DNA of 64,000 nt. Origin: Whitmania pigra. Taxonomy: Eukaryota > Annelida > Clitellata > Hirudinida > Haemopidae. The position numbers were made by a program, and so were the translations under genes. The notes beneath the pieces are model-generated. The model was given only the letters and a program-made list of their open reading frames with translations. It was not told the DNA's origin and ran no database searches. This document shows positions 1-33,137 of the stretch, piece by piece (position 1 is the first letter of the stretch; every line of letters begins with the position of its first letter). The stretch is taken from NCBI GenBank assembly GCA_021613335.1, contig JAJTWR010000136.1:1500001-1564000 (forward strand), in the 5' to 3' direction.

Positions 1-1960
1 TTGAAGGATAATTATAATTAATATTTTTAGTAATTATAATTAAAATAACCATTACAATCAGAAATATCATTATAAAGTTTAAGCTAGCACAGACATTCAC
101 CCCCAGGCGTTTGTCAGCACTTGATATATTTACAATAGTTGACACAATCAGGGGTTGATAGAAACACATACAAGTACATAAAAATACAACGGTTGATATT
201 TACAAATACATCGGTGGACACAAACAAATACGACAGTCTATACGCACAAGTACAACAGCAGTTATCCATACAGATACAACGGTTAATACGACCACAGAGA
301 ATATTACAAAAGCGGAAGCATGAAAAGAGCGTCGCTCAGACGAACCCGCTTTAATCGGCGAGTTTGACATTGATTGACGTTGACACAAACTCCGACTGCG
401 TTATCGACTGTATACGACTGCAGTTCATTCCTTCATTCCTTCGTTCATTCGTTATTTCATTTCAGGAGTCACATGACCATGCAATAGTTAGTACGTTATA
501 CCTTGCTATGCGTTGCTATTATTTTATTGAACCATAAAATTTAATAAATATTTTATTATTTTTTATTTTCCAAAAACAATTCGATTTTAGTTTTTCATTA
601 TTTGTTTCGTCTAAAAATAAAAGACATGGAGAAATGTGATTGACCGGTACTCGTTCCCTTATAAAACAGCATATTTAAATACAACTTTTTAAAAGGGACC
701 AAAATAGACAGTATCTGGTTGCTACAGAGACGTTTGAACTTTGAACTTGGCTCATGTTTCACTTATAATATAATTTTACCTCGAGGCTTCGTGTTATGGC
801 AGAGTTTTGATGAATTATTTGGAATTATTTTTGAAAAGAAATGCTTCACTTGCTCATTTAATGAAAAACGTTAAACGCATTGCACATTTATTGCTCAAAA
901 GAGGAGACAAATCGAGGAAAATAATTTTGAATGTTATTTCCGAACGCACAAATCCTGACATGCTTCTGACATGCGAGGTTAAAAAGTCACGTCCCTTTCC
1001 TCTTTTTTTTTTTTTGAATTTTCAACAAAATATTTCTCCAACAAAATCATTTGCTGAAATGTTTGAGACATAAATAATTGTCATGTAGATAATTAATCTT
1101 GGATGATATTAATTAATTGTTTTAAGTAAATAAAATGTCTTGATTAATATTACCAAGGCCAGAGCACCCTAACCCTACAAAAATAATATAAATATTATAA
1201 AGACAAGTTGTTAGTTTTATCTTTATTTTATTCTTTTAAGTTAATAATTTCATTATTTATTTTTTTACCGACCAAATAATCTAAAGCTATATGCTCAAAT
1301 AATGAAACCTCAAAGAAAAATGTTAGGGTTCCCACACAGGGCTAGGGATCACCACGATCGGGATCACGGGTCTGTGAAGTAATTATTATTTAACGGTGAC
1401 ATTTCAAAAAAGTAATTGCTCCTTAAATATTCTGAGGCTTTTGATATCGTTCAATCGTCTGATGATAAATTTCTTTCTTGTGGTTCTTCTTCATCATGCA
1501 CAGAGTGGACAAGAAGCAGTCTTTGGACTTCTTTCCTCCTGTGGACAAGGGACAAAGATCCTGAATGCGTTCTTATTCATATTTTCACGCACACTGACTC
1601 TATCCTTTAAACTGATCTATCTTGATCTACAAAGCTTAAATAAAATTCATAAGAAAATTTGACGAATTTCAAAAATTTAAAATTTTACCCATGTCTACGT
1701 AAAGATATCTTTGAAGGCCATTCTGTAAACATTATGAAATTATCGTATTGTAGTTGTAAAAATGTAGCTCATGATATTCAATTATTGGTTGATTTAATTT
1801 GATTGATTTTTGCCAAAAATCCTTTATGTATTATGTCAAAACACATTTCATTTGTGATTTTTGCAAATAAATCAGATAATTAAAGCATGATTTAAAAAAA
1901 AGTACTATTCGATTGTCATTTTCAATCAAATAATAAAAAATCTATAAATAATTTTTAAAG

Positions 1961-8210
<6,250 letters not shown>

Positions 8211-9980
8211 TAAGCTACGTAAATCCATGTTTAAAATATATTAAATAATTTTTTTCTTTAAACCATTTTATGTTCAGATTAACGAAAAATTTTCTTAAAT
8301 ATAATGTCATGTTTTATAAAAATGAATTTATTTATTAAAAATTACTTCTATAATTACCTATTTACTTCAGGTTAGAAATATATTTAGACTACTCATTTAT
8401 TTAATATAAAGGTCATAGGTGAATTAGGACCCCAATTGCTAGAGATTTGTAGAGCGCATTAGCTCTGGGCTAATTCAAAAAATTGTGGCAAGAGGATTAA
8501 TTATGACAGGATTTGGCGACAAAAACACATTTATTCAACCTTAATCAATCGCGCTTTCGTGATTCTCGGTATTTGTTTGTAAGTAATTGTTTGCAAGTTC
8601 AATCCTTCGAATGTATGTGGCTGAGTAAAGAATAACGGGTAATACATTATGTAACCGATCGACTGGACCAGGTTCGATGCACTCAAGAAAATCTTAAAAA
8701 TCATTATCTCCATACTCATTCAAAAATCTCCAAATTTGTAAGCACAATTGTTTTTATTCCATTACTAACACATTGAAGAATTTAATCAAGATAAGAGAAG
8801 CACAGGTCGTAATATAATTTTAATAATAAAAAATAAAAAAGTATAATATTAATAATAATAACAAAATAAAAAATATACATAATAATAATAATAACATGAC
8901 TAACCTTAACTACATCAGTAAAATGAAGAAATAACATATTCAAATATCATGTTTGTTCTTCATTTAGATTCAAGTCATACTGTGGACCAGTCAATTTCGA
9001 TCAAATCTAATCGAGCGCCTAAGTTCTCCTTAGAATTTTTTAATCAATTTTCAGGAAATTTTTCATTAATAATAATTTTCCCCCGACGCAACAAACATTA
9101 TATAAGAGTATGTAGGATCAAAGGCAATGTTTAAAAATCTAATTAAATAACACTGGCAGATAGATCAAGTATTTTTCAACTCTGACGAACTAACTAACAA
9201 AATAATTATTAGCGGTACCACAAATGTCCTATGCAACGGAATTTAATCAAATAAATAAATATAAATAAATAAACGTAAACTATCTTAACGACGATTTAAG
9301 TGACATCCAATTGCTTCAGAAATAAATTGACCCTTAAACGACTACAAGTCAAGCTTGAGAATAGAAACAATAATAGCGATAGCATTACGTAAGGATTGAT
9401 TTAAGCATTACGTAGCGCTTTACAAACCCTTTAAATTAACAAGTTGATTTATTTAAACATTCAATTGTTTTTAATGCGACTTTTAAAAATGTTTTCATGC
9501 AAGTCATTAAAAAAGTTTTTCAGTTTTAAAATTTCCACAAATCTCAAGCCCCTTATTAATTGGGTAACAAACAACAAATAGATTAATTTATTATCAATTA
9601 ATTGATAGATCGACGAAATCTTCGCATGTTTATCTTGTGCAACTTAATAACATGTCAATCATGTGGGAAATTCATTTCATATTTTAACGTTATCTTCTAG
9701 ATATTTTAATATTTTGGGGATAAATTTTGAAACAGTGGCAACATTCATTTTTCACCTATAAAAGGTTGAATTCATCGCGTCCCTGGTTTGTTGATCATCA
9801 ATTCGAAATACATGAGTATACTTAATGTTGAAGATGATTTACTCTCGCTTTTCTTATTTAAAACTTTTTTTAAATTCGTAAATGCAAGTATGGAATGTGT
9901 ATATAAATGTTTCAAATGTAAATAACATTATAATATTTATATGCCAAAGTCATAACGGCAACAATAAAGTTAATTAAGTG
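8211..9980. other. Gene-free AT-rich stretch after MEIS
   Basis: This should contain the MEIS 3' UTR. I see no further exons or recognisable transposon coding sequence, only short AAT runs near 8820-8900 and otherwise low-complexity AT-rich DNA. The short open frames lack codon character. Confidence 0.5.
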
Positions 9981-10379
9981 AAAGTTAGCCCAATCAATTT
10001 TATTGTTTGGGGTCGCAACGCCAAAAGGTTGAGAATCGCTGCCTTAATCGTTCGTCTACCGACGCCTGGTAATAATAAATCTTCTTGCTTCTTTCTAAAA
10101 ATAGAAAAAAATAGTAAAATTTTGTAGCATAAAGAGTTTTTAAGGTTGATATGATACTGTTTAGGTCGTGCCTAAAGCAATTCTTCATAACCTATGAATT
10201 TTTACCGAACCTACTTTCGATGTAGATGCTATTCTAACTTAGCGATTTCGGGTTTTACCGGAGTCTTTACGTAAATTACACGTCAAATTTTTATTTTATA
10301 ATCGCTGAAAGCTAGACAGTAAAGATAACCATATCTTATTTAGCAGAAATTCTTTGCTAAATTACTGGACATCCTCAGG

Positions 10380-11552
10380 TTTCTCGCCAAGCAGAAGCTA
10401 ACACTGGGTTCACCTGACATCCATGATAATGAAGGAGGCTTCGTGAACATTTAGTAAAAATCAAGCAAACAGAAAATGAAAATCGCCTCTTCTTATCTAA
10501 CATCAGAAGCTCAAAATGAATTTGTGAGGACTTTGACGAAGCAGGTGAGAAGCATCGATCATTGATCAGGTCAAGGCAAACAAGTATTTTTGCACAATTT
10601 TCAATAGCACTCCTGATGCATCTCAAAAGGATCAGATGAGCGAGGCCTAAAAATGGACTTATATGAAGTGAAAGTGAAAGATTCGTACTTCCGCACAGGC
10701 CCCACGAGAGGGGGGTGTACACGTTGAGCCGCGCCGAGTCCCAGATAAGTTTGGGCGACCCATGAACTTAATATTGAAATGGCCAATTACGCATGAAATT
10801 TTTGTTATTACTGCATACTGATCCCTATTGACTTATGCAACAAAGTCATTCAAGCTAGTAATGCGACTATAGATATGGACGTTGCAAACACAGAAAGCTT
10901 GCTTGCACAACTAGTGGCTTTGTGAGACAGTTGGAAAGCAATGTGGAATGAAGCTAAGCTTATTGCATCCATCCTGTAGATAAAAGTAAAATTGTTTAGA
11001 AACAGTAGTACCGCTGCCAGAAAAAAAAGATACCATGATGAGGATACACCTGATGAAAATGTGAATAAAATGAACGAAACAGATGAATCCCCTGCGGAAG
11101 CCCATTTCCGAAAGCCCTATTTATGTACTATTGGATAATGTTATTGGAGGGCTTACAGTTCCTTTAAGTGCAGCAAAACAGATTTCTGACGCATTCAGTT
11201 TTTTTTTAAATACCAAAAGTTGTCAGAAAAGGAATTGATGCGCAAAGCAGGTAAACAGGCGGAGAAGTATTCTAAAGACATCAGCAGTGCAAGAAATGAA
11301 TCACAAAACAATGATTCACAATGCCAATTTTGGTATAAAAAAACAGTTGGGTGCATGGAAACTATCAAATGCTTTGGATTATAAAGTATAGTTCCCAACG
11401 TCACTGTCATTTTGAGGATGTTCATTACAACACCAGCCACAGTAGTATCAACAGAAAAGAGCTTCAGCAATCAAAAATTACCTCAGGTTCACCATGGATC
11501 AGGATCGCCTGAACAACTTGACTAGGCTCAATATTAAGTATGATATTTCAGG
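10380..11552 (+). pseudogene. Degenerate hAT transposase (TTF/ZMYM-type)
   Basis: The plus strand shows scattered, frameshifted pieces of a hAT transposase. An N-side piece reads LDILRFLAKQKLTLGSPDIH near 10370-10430. The C-terminal dimerisation region near 11420-11550 has TVVSTEKSFSNQK and, after a frameshift, FTMDQDRLNNLTRLNIK. These match the conserved ERSFSxLK ... DRLxxLxxLNI pattern of hAT C-termini. Frame changes and stops show it is dead. Nearby at about 10018-10044, GGTTGAGAATCGCTG resembles a hAT/SPIN-type terminus, but I cannot tie it to this copy. Confidence 0.6.
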
Positions 11553-11555
11553 GTG

Positions 11556-11660
11556 CGCCCGCATGGCCTAATGGTTAAGGCTGCGCCTCTCACGATGGCG
11601 GCGCGGATTCGAACCCCGCTGCGATAGCATCGTCCTAATCATGCTCGGACGTTAATAAAA
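11556..11660 (+). mobile_element. SINE family B (tRNA-headed)
   Basis: Head GCGCCCGCATGGCCTAATGG followed by TTAAGGCTGCGCC gives an A box, and GGATTCGAACCCCGC gives a B box. It ends with CGTCCTAATCATGC and GGACGTTAATAAAA. The copy at 37953-38088 (minus strand) aligns over the whole length. It lacks a mature tRNA acceptor fold, so it is a retroposon and not a tRNA gene. Confidence 0.75.
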
Positions 11661-11703
11661 CTTTTTTTATATTTCAGACTTTGACAATGTAATTGTAATT
11701 GGC

Positions 11704-11872
11704 TGTGCAAGTTAGCTCCTAGGGTAGAGTGCCTTCGGACGTCAGTAAAAGCAACAGTCGTTACGTGTCGTATTCGCAACCCATCTTGCACCGCCACCAA
11801 GCTCCCCTTGGATGCGGCGTGCAAATGATTGAGCGTTTCTGACGCTTACGCATATGGCGCTATACAAATAAA
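11704..11872 (+). mobile_element. SINE family A, near full-length variant
   Basis: Head GTGCAAGTTAGCTCCTAGGG, middle GTCGTTACGTGTCGTATTCG, then GATGCGGCG and the tail GCTTACGCATATGGCGCTAT plus ACAAATAA. Same subfamily as 7508-7622, but with the LINE-like tail preserved. Confidence 0.75.
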
Positions 11873-11984
11873 CATATAATTATATTATATTACTATTAAT
11901 TTGCAACTTGCCAAGAAAAAAGAATGCAATGCAAACCTGTTTTAACAATAGTAATCTATAAGCCTCTAAGAGTTGGGTCCAGCA

Positions 11985-12115
11985 AGACAAAACCGACATT
12001 CGGCCGATCACTGAATGCGGCCCGCCCCCCGAAAACTTAAGGAGACTCAAAGGGTCGAAACGTTTGAAGACGGGGAAACTCCTCTGAGGATCCCTCTCGG
12101 AGCTCCAAGGCGCAG
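11985..12115. repeat. GC-rich islet of unknown origin
   Basis: About 130 bp rich in G and C (for example GGGTCGAAACGTTTGAAGAC) in an otherwise AT-rich region. The composition suggests a transposon end, but I could not pair it with another copy in the window and see no coding frame. Confidence 0.3.
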
Positions 12116-13493
12116 TAATAAGTAATTTATTAGTTTTCTTTCTTTTTTTCTTGTAAATTTTGTAAATGGTGTATATTAATATTTAGTAAAGAGAGATAAT
12201 TACCTTTCTGAATATTATGAAATTGATTAACGTAAATTTAAATCTAAATTTTATTATTATAAAACTTGCATCCAAAAATTAATTTGTCAAAAACTCATTA
12301 TTTAACATGAAAACTTTATAGTGTTAATATATCATTTTGTAGACCATTGTTTGGACAATATAATGATATAAGCTAAAGTAATTTTCCACGCAACACAAAT
12401 ACAGTGCGTTGCATAAACTTGGCCCAGGTTAACGAATCACACAATTTACAGTTATCTCTTAAATTGTTGCTGATTTGTGATCCAAAAATCCTTTAAATCA
12501 TTCACAAACTTGTATTTAATTAACATACTAACAATTTTAACAGTAAAATTTTAATATTATTGAGATTTCATCGATATATACCTTTGATGTTGTTTTTTCG
12601 AGGGTTTCGCAGCTGCGTATGGTGTCTCTTCCTGCCCATTAAATAATTTTTATTACACTAATCACACAAGATGATTATTGTAATAAGGCTCTATATAAAT
12701 GGTTACATTTCCAAATCTTACTTATGTAATTATTGTTGGTTTACGTTATTATTATCTCTCTTGGAATGAGGTGTATAAAAGATTAATGAAAAGCTATAAA
12801 CCCAAGTTTCATGGTTATGAGTCTTGTAATTATGGAATTGTAAATAATAGTCTTCATCACTAAATTTGCATGATGGCATTGTAAACAGTTTTAAGAAGTT
12901 GAACAAAAAGCAGAAAATTACACTGTCAAGAGAAAGTTACATATCTAAATCAGTTCATTAGAAATCACATTTTTAGCAGTGGCACCAACATTCTTTTTTC
13001 TCATTGAAATTTGCTTCAGCATTTTGGGCCATAAATCATGAATATGATGTTGGTGCTTCGGCAACATTGCCTTCATGTGTTTTGATGAAAGCCCTGCAAT
13101 GGAAGGACTCTAACTCTCTGCGTCTCCAAATTATCATACTGAAATAACCTGGGGTCCGGGAACTAGTAAGTTTTAGAGTACGTTTATTAAGCAAGTATTC
13201 AGTTAACGAAACTGAATAATCGAAGGTAAGAGTTTAAGGAATTGAGGTACTTAGAAGATGCAAATGGATATTTGGGCTTCTAAGTTGTTTGGATTCTCGC
13301 TGAATGTCAGGTGAATATCGAGAATACCTTTCTGTAGCAATAATAGATACCACGTGCCCGCAAAAGATACCAAATATAATGAAATATAAATTTAATTATT
13401 TTAGCAATATAAACTTAATTAATTTCCAAGTTTACAACAATACCAATCATATTTTCTTTATATTCGATTCAAGGAAAGGTCAATACATCATTC

Positions 13494-14667
13494 CAGAAAT
13501 GGGTAGTTACTAACTATAAGTTGTTAACTGCTAGTTATTAACTACTTCTTAACTACTTTAAAGCAAGGTATTAAAAAATAGTTAAAAAATAGTAGCTAAC
13601 TAACTACTTCCAAAATTAATGACTACTTTTAATAAAATGTTAAAATTTTAAAATAAAATGAACAAAAATAAATTTTTTCCAATTTTCCAATTTGGTACAT
13701 CACTTTATAAGCTTAGTTTCTTTGATTTCAAATTTTTCTTACTATAGCCATTTCTCATTTCTGAATTATTACTTAGTAGCCGTATTTCGAAAACGTGTTA
13801 TATAAATTGTGAGACGTAATCGAGTGCCTAAAACTCTGACGAACCATATTTGGTAACAATCTGCAAGCTTGATTCTCCAACATCCTTCCTGATATTAGGT
13901 GTCCAATGACTCTACAAGCTATCAAGAAAAAATGTTCAGCTCACAATCGACCATCAATCTAAGAATGACAATCAAAAGTTTCTGACATTAGGAAAGCCTT
14001 CGACTTGTTTTGATTCGTAGATTGAAAAGTTACAAAACAAATTCCATGTCACATAATTCTGATTATGCAAGTGTTTCTCAGCTAATTGATGGAGACATTC
14101 AGCTAAAGTACCTCCCCTGTATTAAAACACATAATGTCAGCAATAATCATTCCAAATTACAATTTACTTATGCAATACTTACATCCTATTATTTATCAAA
14201 CTCAGCAAGGAATGTACAATGTCTACTCAATTATCCAACTGTTCATCAAGCTTAATTCGACATTACCACGTTCGGCAGCAGTTGAAAGACATTTAGTGTA
14301 GCAGGGCAGGTTTTATGTAACAGGCGATGTAAATTATCGGATAATCATATCAACATAATGATTTTTGTAAGAGATCGCCTAAAACATCTATTGTATACTT
14401 CTGTTTTTGATTAACTTGGACAATAAAATTTTGACAATTTTACACTAGTGTAAATAAATATGCTAATAAATTATGTCTTGTTCAGTTGTCCAGAAAATTA
14501 TTTTTTTTAAATGTCAACTGAAAAGTAGTTCAAAAATAGTTAACTACTATGCAACTAGTTAAGGAGTAGTTACTAACTACTTATTTAAAAAGTAGTTAAA
14601 AATAGTTACTAACTACTTTTTTATAAAAATAGTTAACTGCTTAAAAAGTAGTTAAAGACCATCTCTG
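13494..14667 (+). mobile_element. hAT element with 8-bp target duplication and degenerate transposase
   Basis: The left end CAGAAATGGGTAGTTAC and the right end, reverse complemented, CAGAGATGGTCTTTAAC form terminal inverted repeats. They are flanked by the identical octamer CATCATTC at 13486-13493 and 14668-14675, a hAT signature. Both subterminal regions are packed with GTAGTTAACTAC-like palindromes. Between them the plus strand encodes transposase debris, including TLPRSAAVERH near 14262, the start of the hAT dimerisation motif, with frameshifts. It belongs to the same family as the outer element at 38601-41989 (CAGTGATGGGTAGTTAC). Confidence 0.85.
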
Positions 14668-15471
14668 CATCATTCTCTTCCCGTTCCTTAGAAAATTCCG
14701 TGTTGCTGCCAAACAAACTGCTGCTGCAAATAACACGGTTCCAAATAGCAGGAACGATACCCATTCTGCAGGCCATAACATATAATTACCATGTAAGATT
14801 ACAGGGATTGACTGCGATTTGCAAACACAAAGCACATAAGTAAAAACGCAAGAGAAGAGTAAGAAGTAAGGCAGTAAGCAGGAGAAAGAGGAGCCCCCTC
14901 AATGCAGGGACTTACAAATGTGTTCAGAAATTTTCAATTCAATTATTTTATTTGCAAAACCTCACCCTATCTTAGGTTATTTTTTACTTTACAAACAATA
15001 CAATAGTTGATGTAAAACCTAATTAAGTACTCTTATTTAATTATTCATTTGTCCGATATTGATTTTGATTAGAAACTTGAGGATTTACATTTTTCATTTA
15101 ATTATTTCAAAGGGGTTTGAATCTATGGACCAATATTTTAAACGAATTCAAAAACATTCAAATTAGACGAGTTACAAATTTGAGTTTGAGCAACTGTCAT
15201 GTGCGCAACAGTCACGGAACCCATATCAACAATGCTTTCTGTTCAAAAAATCATGTTCAAGAAACTCAATAAGATGTAAAAGGTACAATCATACATGCAA
15301 AATAAATGACAGTGAACAATTTACTAACTCCATGGCCCAAAAACCTGCTAAATACAGACATGGAAAACACACTACTATTCAAAATATTAACTGTCCATAC
15401 GAAGTTCTTATAAACCAAACTGTTTCTACCTGGCTGATTACCATTAAATCATGCAAACAGTGGGCAGACTT

Positions 15472-29944
<14,473 letters not shown>

Positions 29945-29986
29945 CTTACAAACAGAACTTGGAGAACCAACCAAACAGAACACCAA

Positions 29987-30816
29987 AAGTTAAAGTGCAG
30001 TAATCCTGGGGCACTCACGAAACAAATTATAGTTACGTTCAAAATGGCATTTACCAATATGGAAATATACGAAAATATACACATTGCAAACTGAATCTAG
30101 TGTAGCAACTTCAAAAGTATGAAATTAAGAATAAAATTGATAAAGTACAAAATAGGAAGTCGTTACTAATTTATTTTTTTTAAAATATTTCATTTTAAAA
30201 ATTATTTTGCGTTATCAACTATGTTTCTGAATATTTCAGGCTTATATTAAAATTTATTTTTAAAAAAGTCCACAGGTGGTAGCAAAATCTTTTTTTCGAA
30301 AATATAATGCTATTCAATTTGAGGAGTCTATTGTGTAGAATAAAATTAATATTGTCGTTCAAGAGGGCTTTTCTCACACCCGATGTTAGAGATAAATTAG
30401 CAATCGCAAGTGATTTAGCCAGGACTTTAAAATCTGTCGAGTCAGGGTGCACTTTTGTTTTATATATGCACATATTGCAACAATGATGCAGGAACTCTAT
30501 TTCAGCATTTTCCAAGGAAGGGGGAATTTTTCAACCCTCGCACAACTTTAAGGAGGCGACCTTTTTTTTTTTTTTGCTTCAAGCCAAAATTCAGGAGGAC
30601 AAACACTCATAAACATTAAAACTATCAAGCGATAATGTAAATACAGACACTGTCCCTGCTACATATTAACATAAGAAATAGCATAAAAGAAGTCTACATA
30701 TTCATAAGAAAGGAAGAAATTAATACATGCTGACCACGAAAAAAAAATATTGATGTCTTATTGACTAATAATGTGATAACTACACTTAACATGCCTTTGC
30801 GACAGTGTTGAAACGA
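29987..30816. other. Upstream flank of EHMT, no supported gene
   Basis: This should hold the EHMT 5' UTR and promoter. A minus-strand open frame at 30219-30515 (containing KVLAKSLAIANLSLTSGVRK) has somewhat protein-like composition but no ATG at its head and no family I recognise. I leave it unassigned. The rest is AT-rich with short poly-T runs. Confidence 0.35.
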
Positions 30817-30824
30817 TAAAATAC

Positions 30825-31841
30825 CAGTGTTGCCGTAAGTACTCCAAAAATTTACTTAAGTATAAGTACAAGTACTTGGGGCTGAAGTTACTTATAAGTA
30901 CAGGTACAAGTACGTTGTAGTCAATGTACTTAAGTATAAGTACAAGTATAAGTATAAGTACTTTGCCTTCATTGATCAGAAATAATATTCGTTATCTTTA
31001 ATACAATGTTAAGACAAGTGTAACAGAATTTACATTTATCAATAAAATTGTTTATTTTTCTTTAAAAGAAGCAGTGTTTCAAAATATTTGTCACAGAGTC
31101 TGTTACGCTGAGGAGTCAGTATAAGATCAGCTTGACTGAATAGTCTTTCAACAGGTGCAGATGATGGAATGGTTGTGTTGAACTTGTCTTCTCCTTGTAA
31201 ATTATCCAGAGCTTGTGCAATTGGTCTCATTGCTTCAATCCATTCCTTCAAGAAAATGAAGTCTTGAGAGCTAAACTACAGCTACAAGCGTTCCATCACG
31301 ATATTAACTCTGTCCTTCATATCATAGATGGCTCTATAACTGTTAAATTCGGAGTTCCACCGAGTTGAGTTTGGCTTAGGTATTGTTCTCCCAAGAACAT
31401 CAAACAAACAAAAACAAAAACATCAAACAGCTTTTGAACTCTGATGGGATGCATTACTTAAGCTGGAACATTTGCCAGCTACTGATCGATACATTCGCTT
31501 ATAAGTTGTATCACTTGCCAGTGCTTTATTGGCATCCACAGAAGCCAACAAATTTAGTGTGTGCGAGAAACATGGTAAATGAGAAGGCAGATAAATACAT
31601 GATTCTGATTCCGCCTGCTCAAAAAACTGTGATATTTCTAAATGACTATTAGTCTCATCATCAAAGTCGCATCCATCAGATGGTTCCACCTCTAATATGC
31701 TTGGATCAGAAAATTGTTTGAATTTAAAAGTACTTAAAATGTACTTATTAACAATTATTAAAAATGTATTTAAGTACTAAGTACCCAATCTTGAAAGGAC
31801 TTAAGTATAAATACTCAAGTACAACAAATGTAACATCACTG
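30825..31841 (-). mobile_element. hAT element with 8-bp target duplication and degenerate transposase
   Basis: Left end CAGTGTTGCCGTAAGTAC; right end, reverse complemented, CAGTGATGTTACATTTG. The octamer TAAAATAC flanks both sides (30817-30824 and 31842-31849). Subterminal zones are dense in TACTTAAGTATAAGTACAAG-type repeats. The minus strand encodes transposase pieces: CIYLPSHLPCFSHTLNLLAS near 31600, PNSTRWNSEFNSYRAIYDMK near 31330, and SSAPVERLFSQADLILTPQR near 31130, the hAT dimerisation motif. Frame breaks show it is inactive and shorter than a full element. Confidence 0.87.
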
Positions 31842-32007
31842 TAAAATACACCAGAAAATCGCTAGGCCTACCTCCAGCGATGCAATCGGTTGCTCTCTAG
31901 GGATAGACCGGGATCACATTTTTAGCCGGGAATAAAATACATGTTTAGATGTGAAATTTTCTAATGTATTAACAATAATTTTTCTTGTTTTTTTTTTCAA
32001 CTTCTTG

Positions 32008-32165
32008 AAACTATTTGCAATGCTAGCATGCAAATTCAGTGATGAATGAGGTCATAATTGTAATTGTAACTTCATTTATTTGCAAACTATTTGCAATGCT
32101 AGCATGCAAATTCAGTGATGAATGAGGTCATAATTGTAATTGTAATTGTAACTTCATTTATACAG
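32008..32165. repeat. 76-bp direct tandem duplication
   Basis: A unit starting AAACTATTTGCAATGCTAGC is repeated nearly exactly 76 bp later (32084), differing by one extra TAATTG hexamer in the second copy. The high identity suggests a recent duplication. It abuts the 3' end of the SINE at 32151. Confidence 0.9.
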
Positions 32166-32326
32166 CGCCATATGCATAGCGTCAGAGGGGCTTCTTGTAA
32201 CCATTTATATAGCGCTCCTTCCCAAGGGCGCTGGCGGCAGTGCAGGCTGGGTTTCGAACACGACACATAACGAAGGAACATTATCGCTGTATGCAGGCAC
32301 GTAACCCATTCGGCTAACCTGCACGC
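32151..32326 (-). mobile_element. SINE family A, near full-length copy
   Basis: Reverse complement of the 5833-6005 copy: head GTGCAGGTTAGCCGAATGGG, B box GTGTTCGAAACCC, tail GGCGCTGTATAAATGAAG. The two are close enough to suggest recent activity. Confidence 0.8.
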
Positions 32327-32332
32327 CTAATA

Positions 32333-32838
32333 GGCGCCAACTTAAGGGGAGCAAAAAATGCTTTGCCAGTTTCACAAGGATTTGGCAAATGAAATGAACT
32401 TAGATGACGTTATTAACAAATTTATTTCAAGAAATGAAAAGAGAAAATTAACTTTTTATATGTAAAAATTGTTTATGTACGATCTTTTGTTATTGAGAGA
32501 GCATTTGTTATTTATGCTCTAACAAACAAACCGTTAGAGTCATTGTTATAATTTTATTTCTTCTCTTTTAATTTGTAAATAAAGAGCATTCACAGAGTTA
32601 CAAATTTTTGCTTTACTTGTAGTAATTATTTTAAAATTTCAATATCCTCATGCGCACGCCGTTTTGCAAAATTGGGTTTTTTACTAGTATCTATGAAAAC
32701 TGTCGTTCTTCGCAGTCTACGTCAATTCACTTTAAACCAATGAAAAACGATTTACGAACTAAAGTTTCAGCGACAAGTTTATGAAATAAATTTGCCCCCC
32801 CCCCAATAATTTTATCAAGTTGGCGCTTCTGAATGAGG
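32333..32838. repeat. Repeat with GCGCCAACTT inverted ends
   Basis: Begins TAGGCGCCAACTTAAGGGGA and ends with AAGTTGGCGCTTCT. About 210 bp at its right side (32625-32838) recur in inverted orientation at 56571-56790. A C9-C10 run lies near 32797. It contains no coding frame. Confidence 0.6.
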
Positions 32839-33137
32839 TTATTTGGCCGTAATTACATCATTTCAAGACACATTTGCACATATAAAAATCTTTGGTTATC
32901 AACCTTCACAAAAGTCTGTAGGATGATGGATGGATGGCCCACCTGCCAGCCCAAGTGATAGTGAAAGCAGTTTTAAATAGCATTCATGGTGAGAAATTTG
33001 CCAAAAAAATTGGATGGAACCACCTGCTAAAATAGTCCTTATTCTATTGCGATTGCTGAACCGCCCTCATGTTGCTCCACTTTTTGCCTCCTTTCCTGGC
33101 TAATCATAGCGGCTCTGACTAATGAGCCCGCCTGAGA

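Noticed and set aside
1346..1378. Possible MEIS exon encoding ARDHHDRDHGS, recalling the SWRDHDD segment of vertebrate MEIS
   Set aside because: Splice phases do not agree with the exon starting at 1961, and the resemblance is a short low-complexity match.
10018..10044. hAT/SPIN-like terminus GGTTGAGAATCGCTG as a complete element end
   Set aside because: No matching left end or target duplication could be found, so an element cannot be bounded.
11560..11630. tRNA gene
   Set aside because: A and B boxes are present, but the acceptor stem does not close and the same unit recurs at 37953-38088 with a poly-A end and target duplication; it is a SINE.
30219..30515. Small minus-strand gene upstream of EHMT
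   Set aside because: The frame opens with TTG and not ATG, no splice partners are visible, and no family is recognisable; too weak to call.
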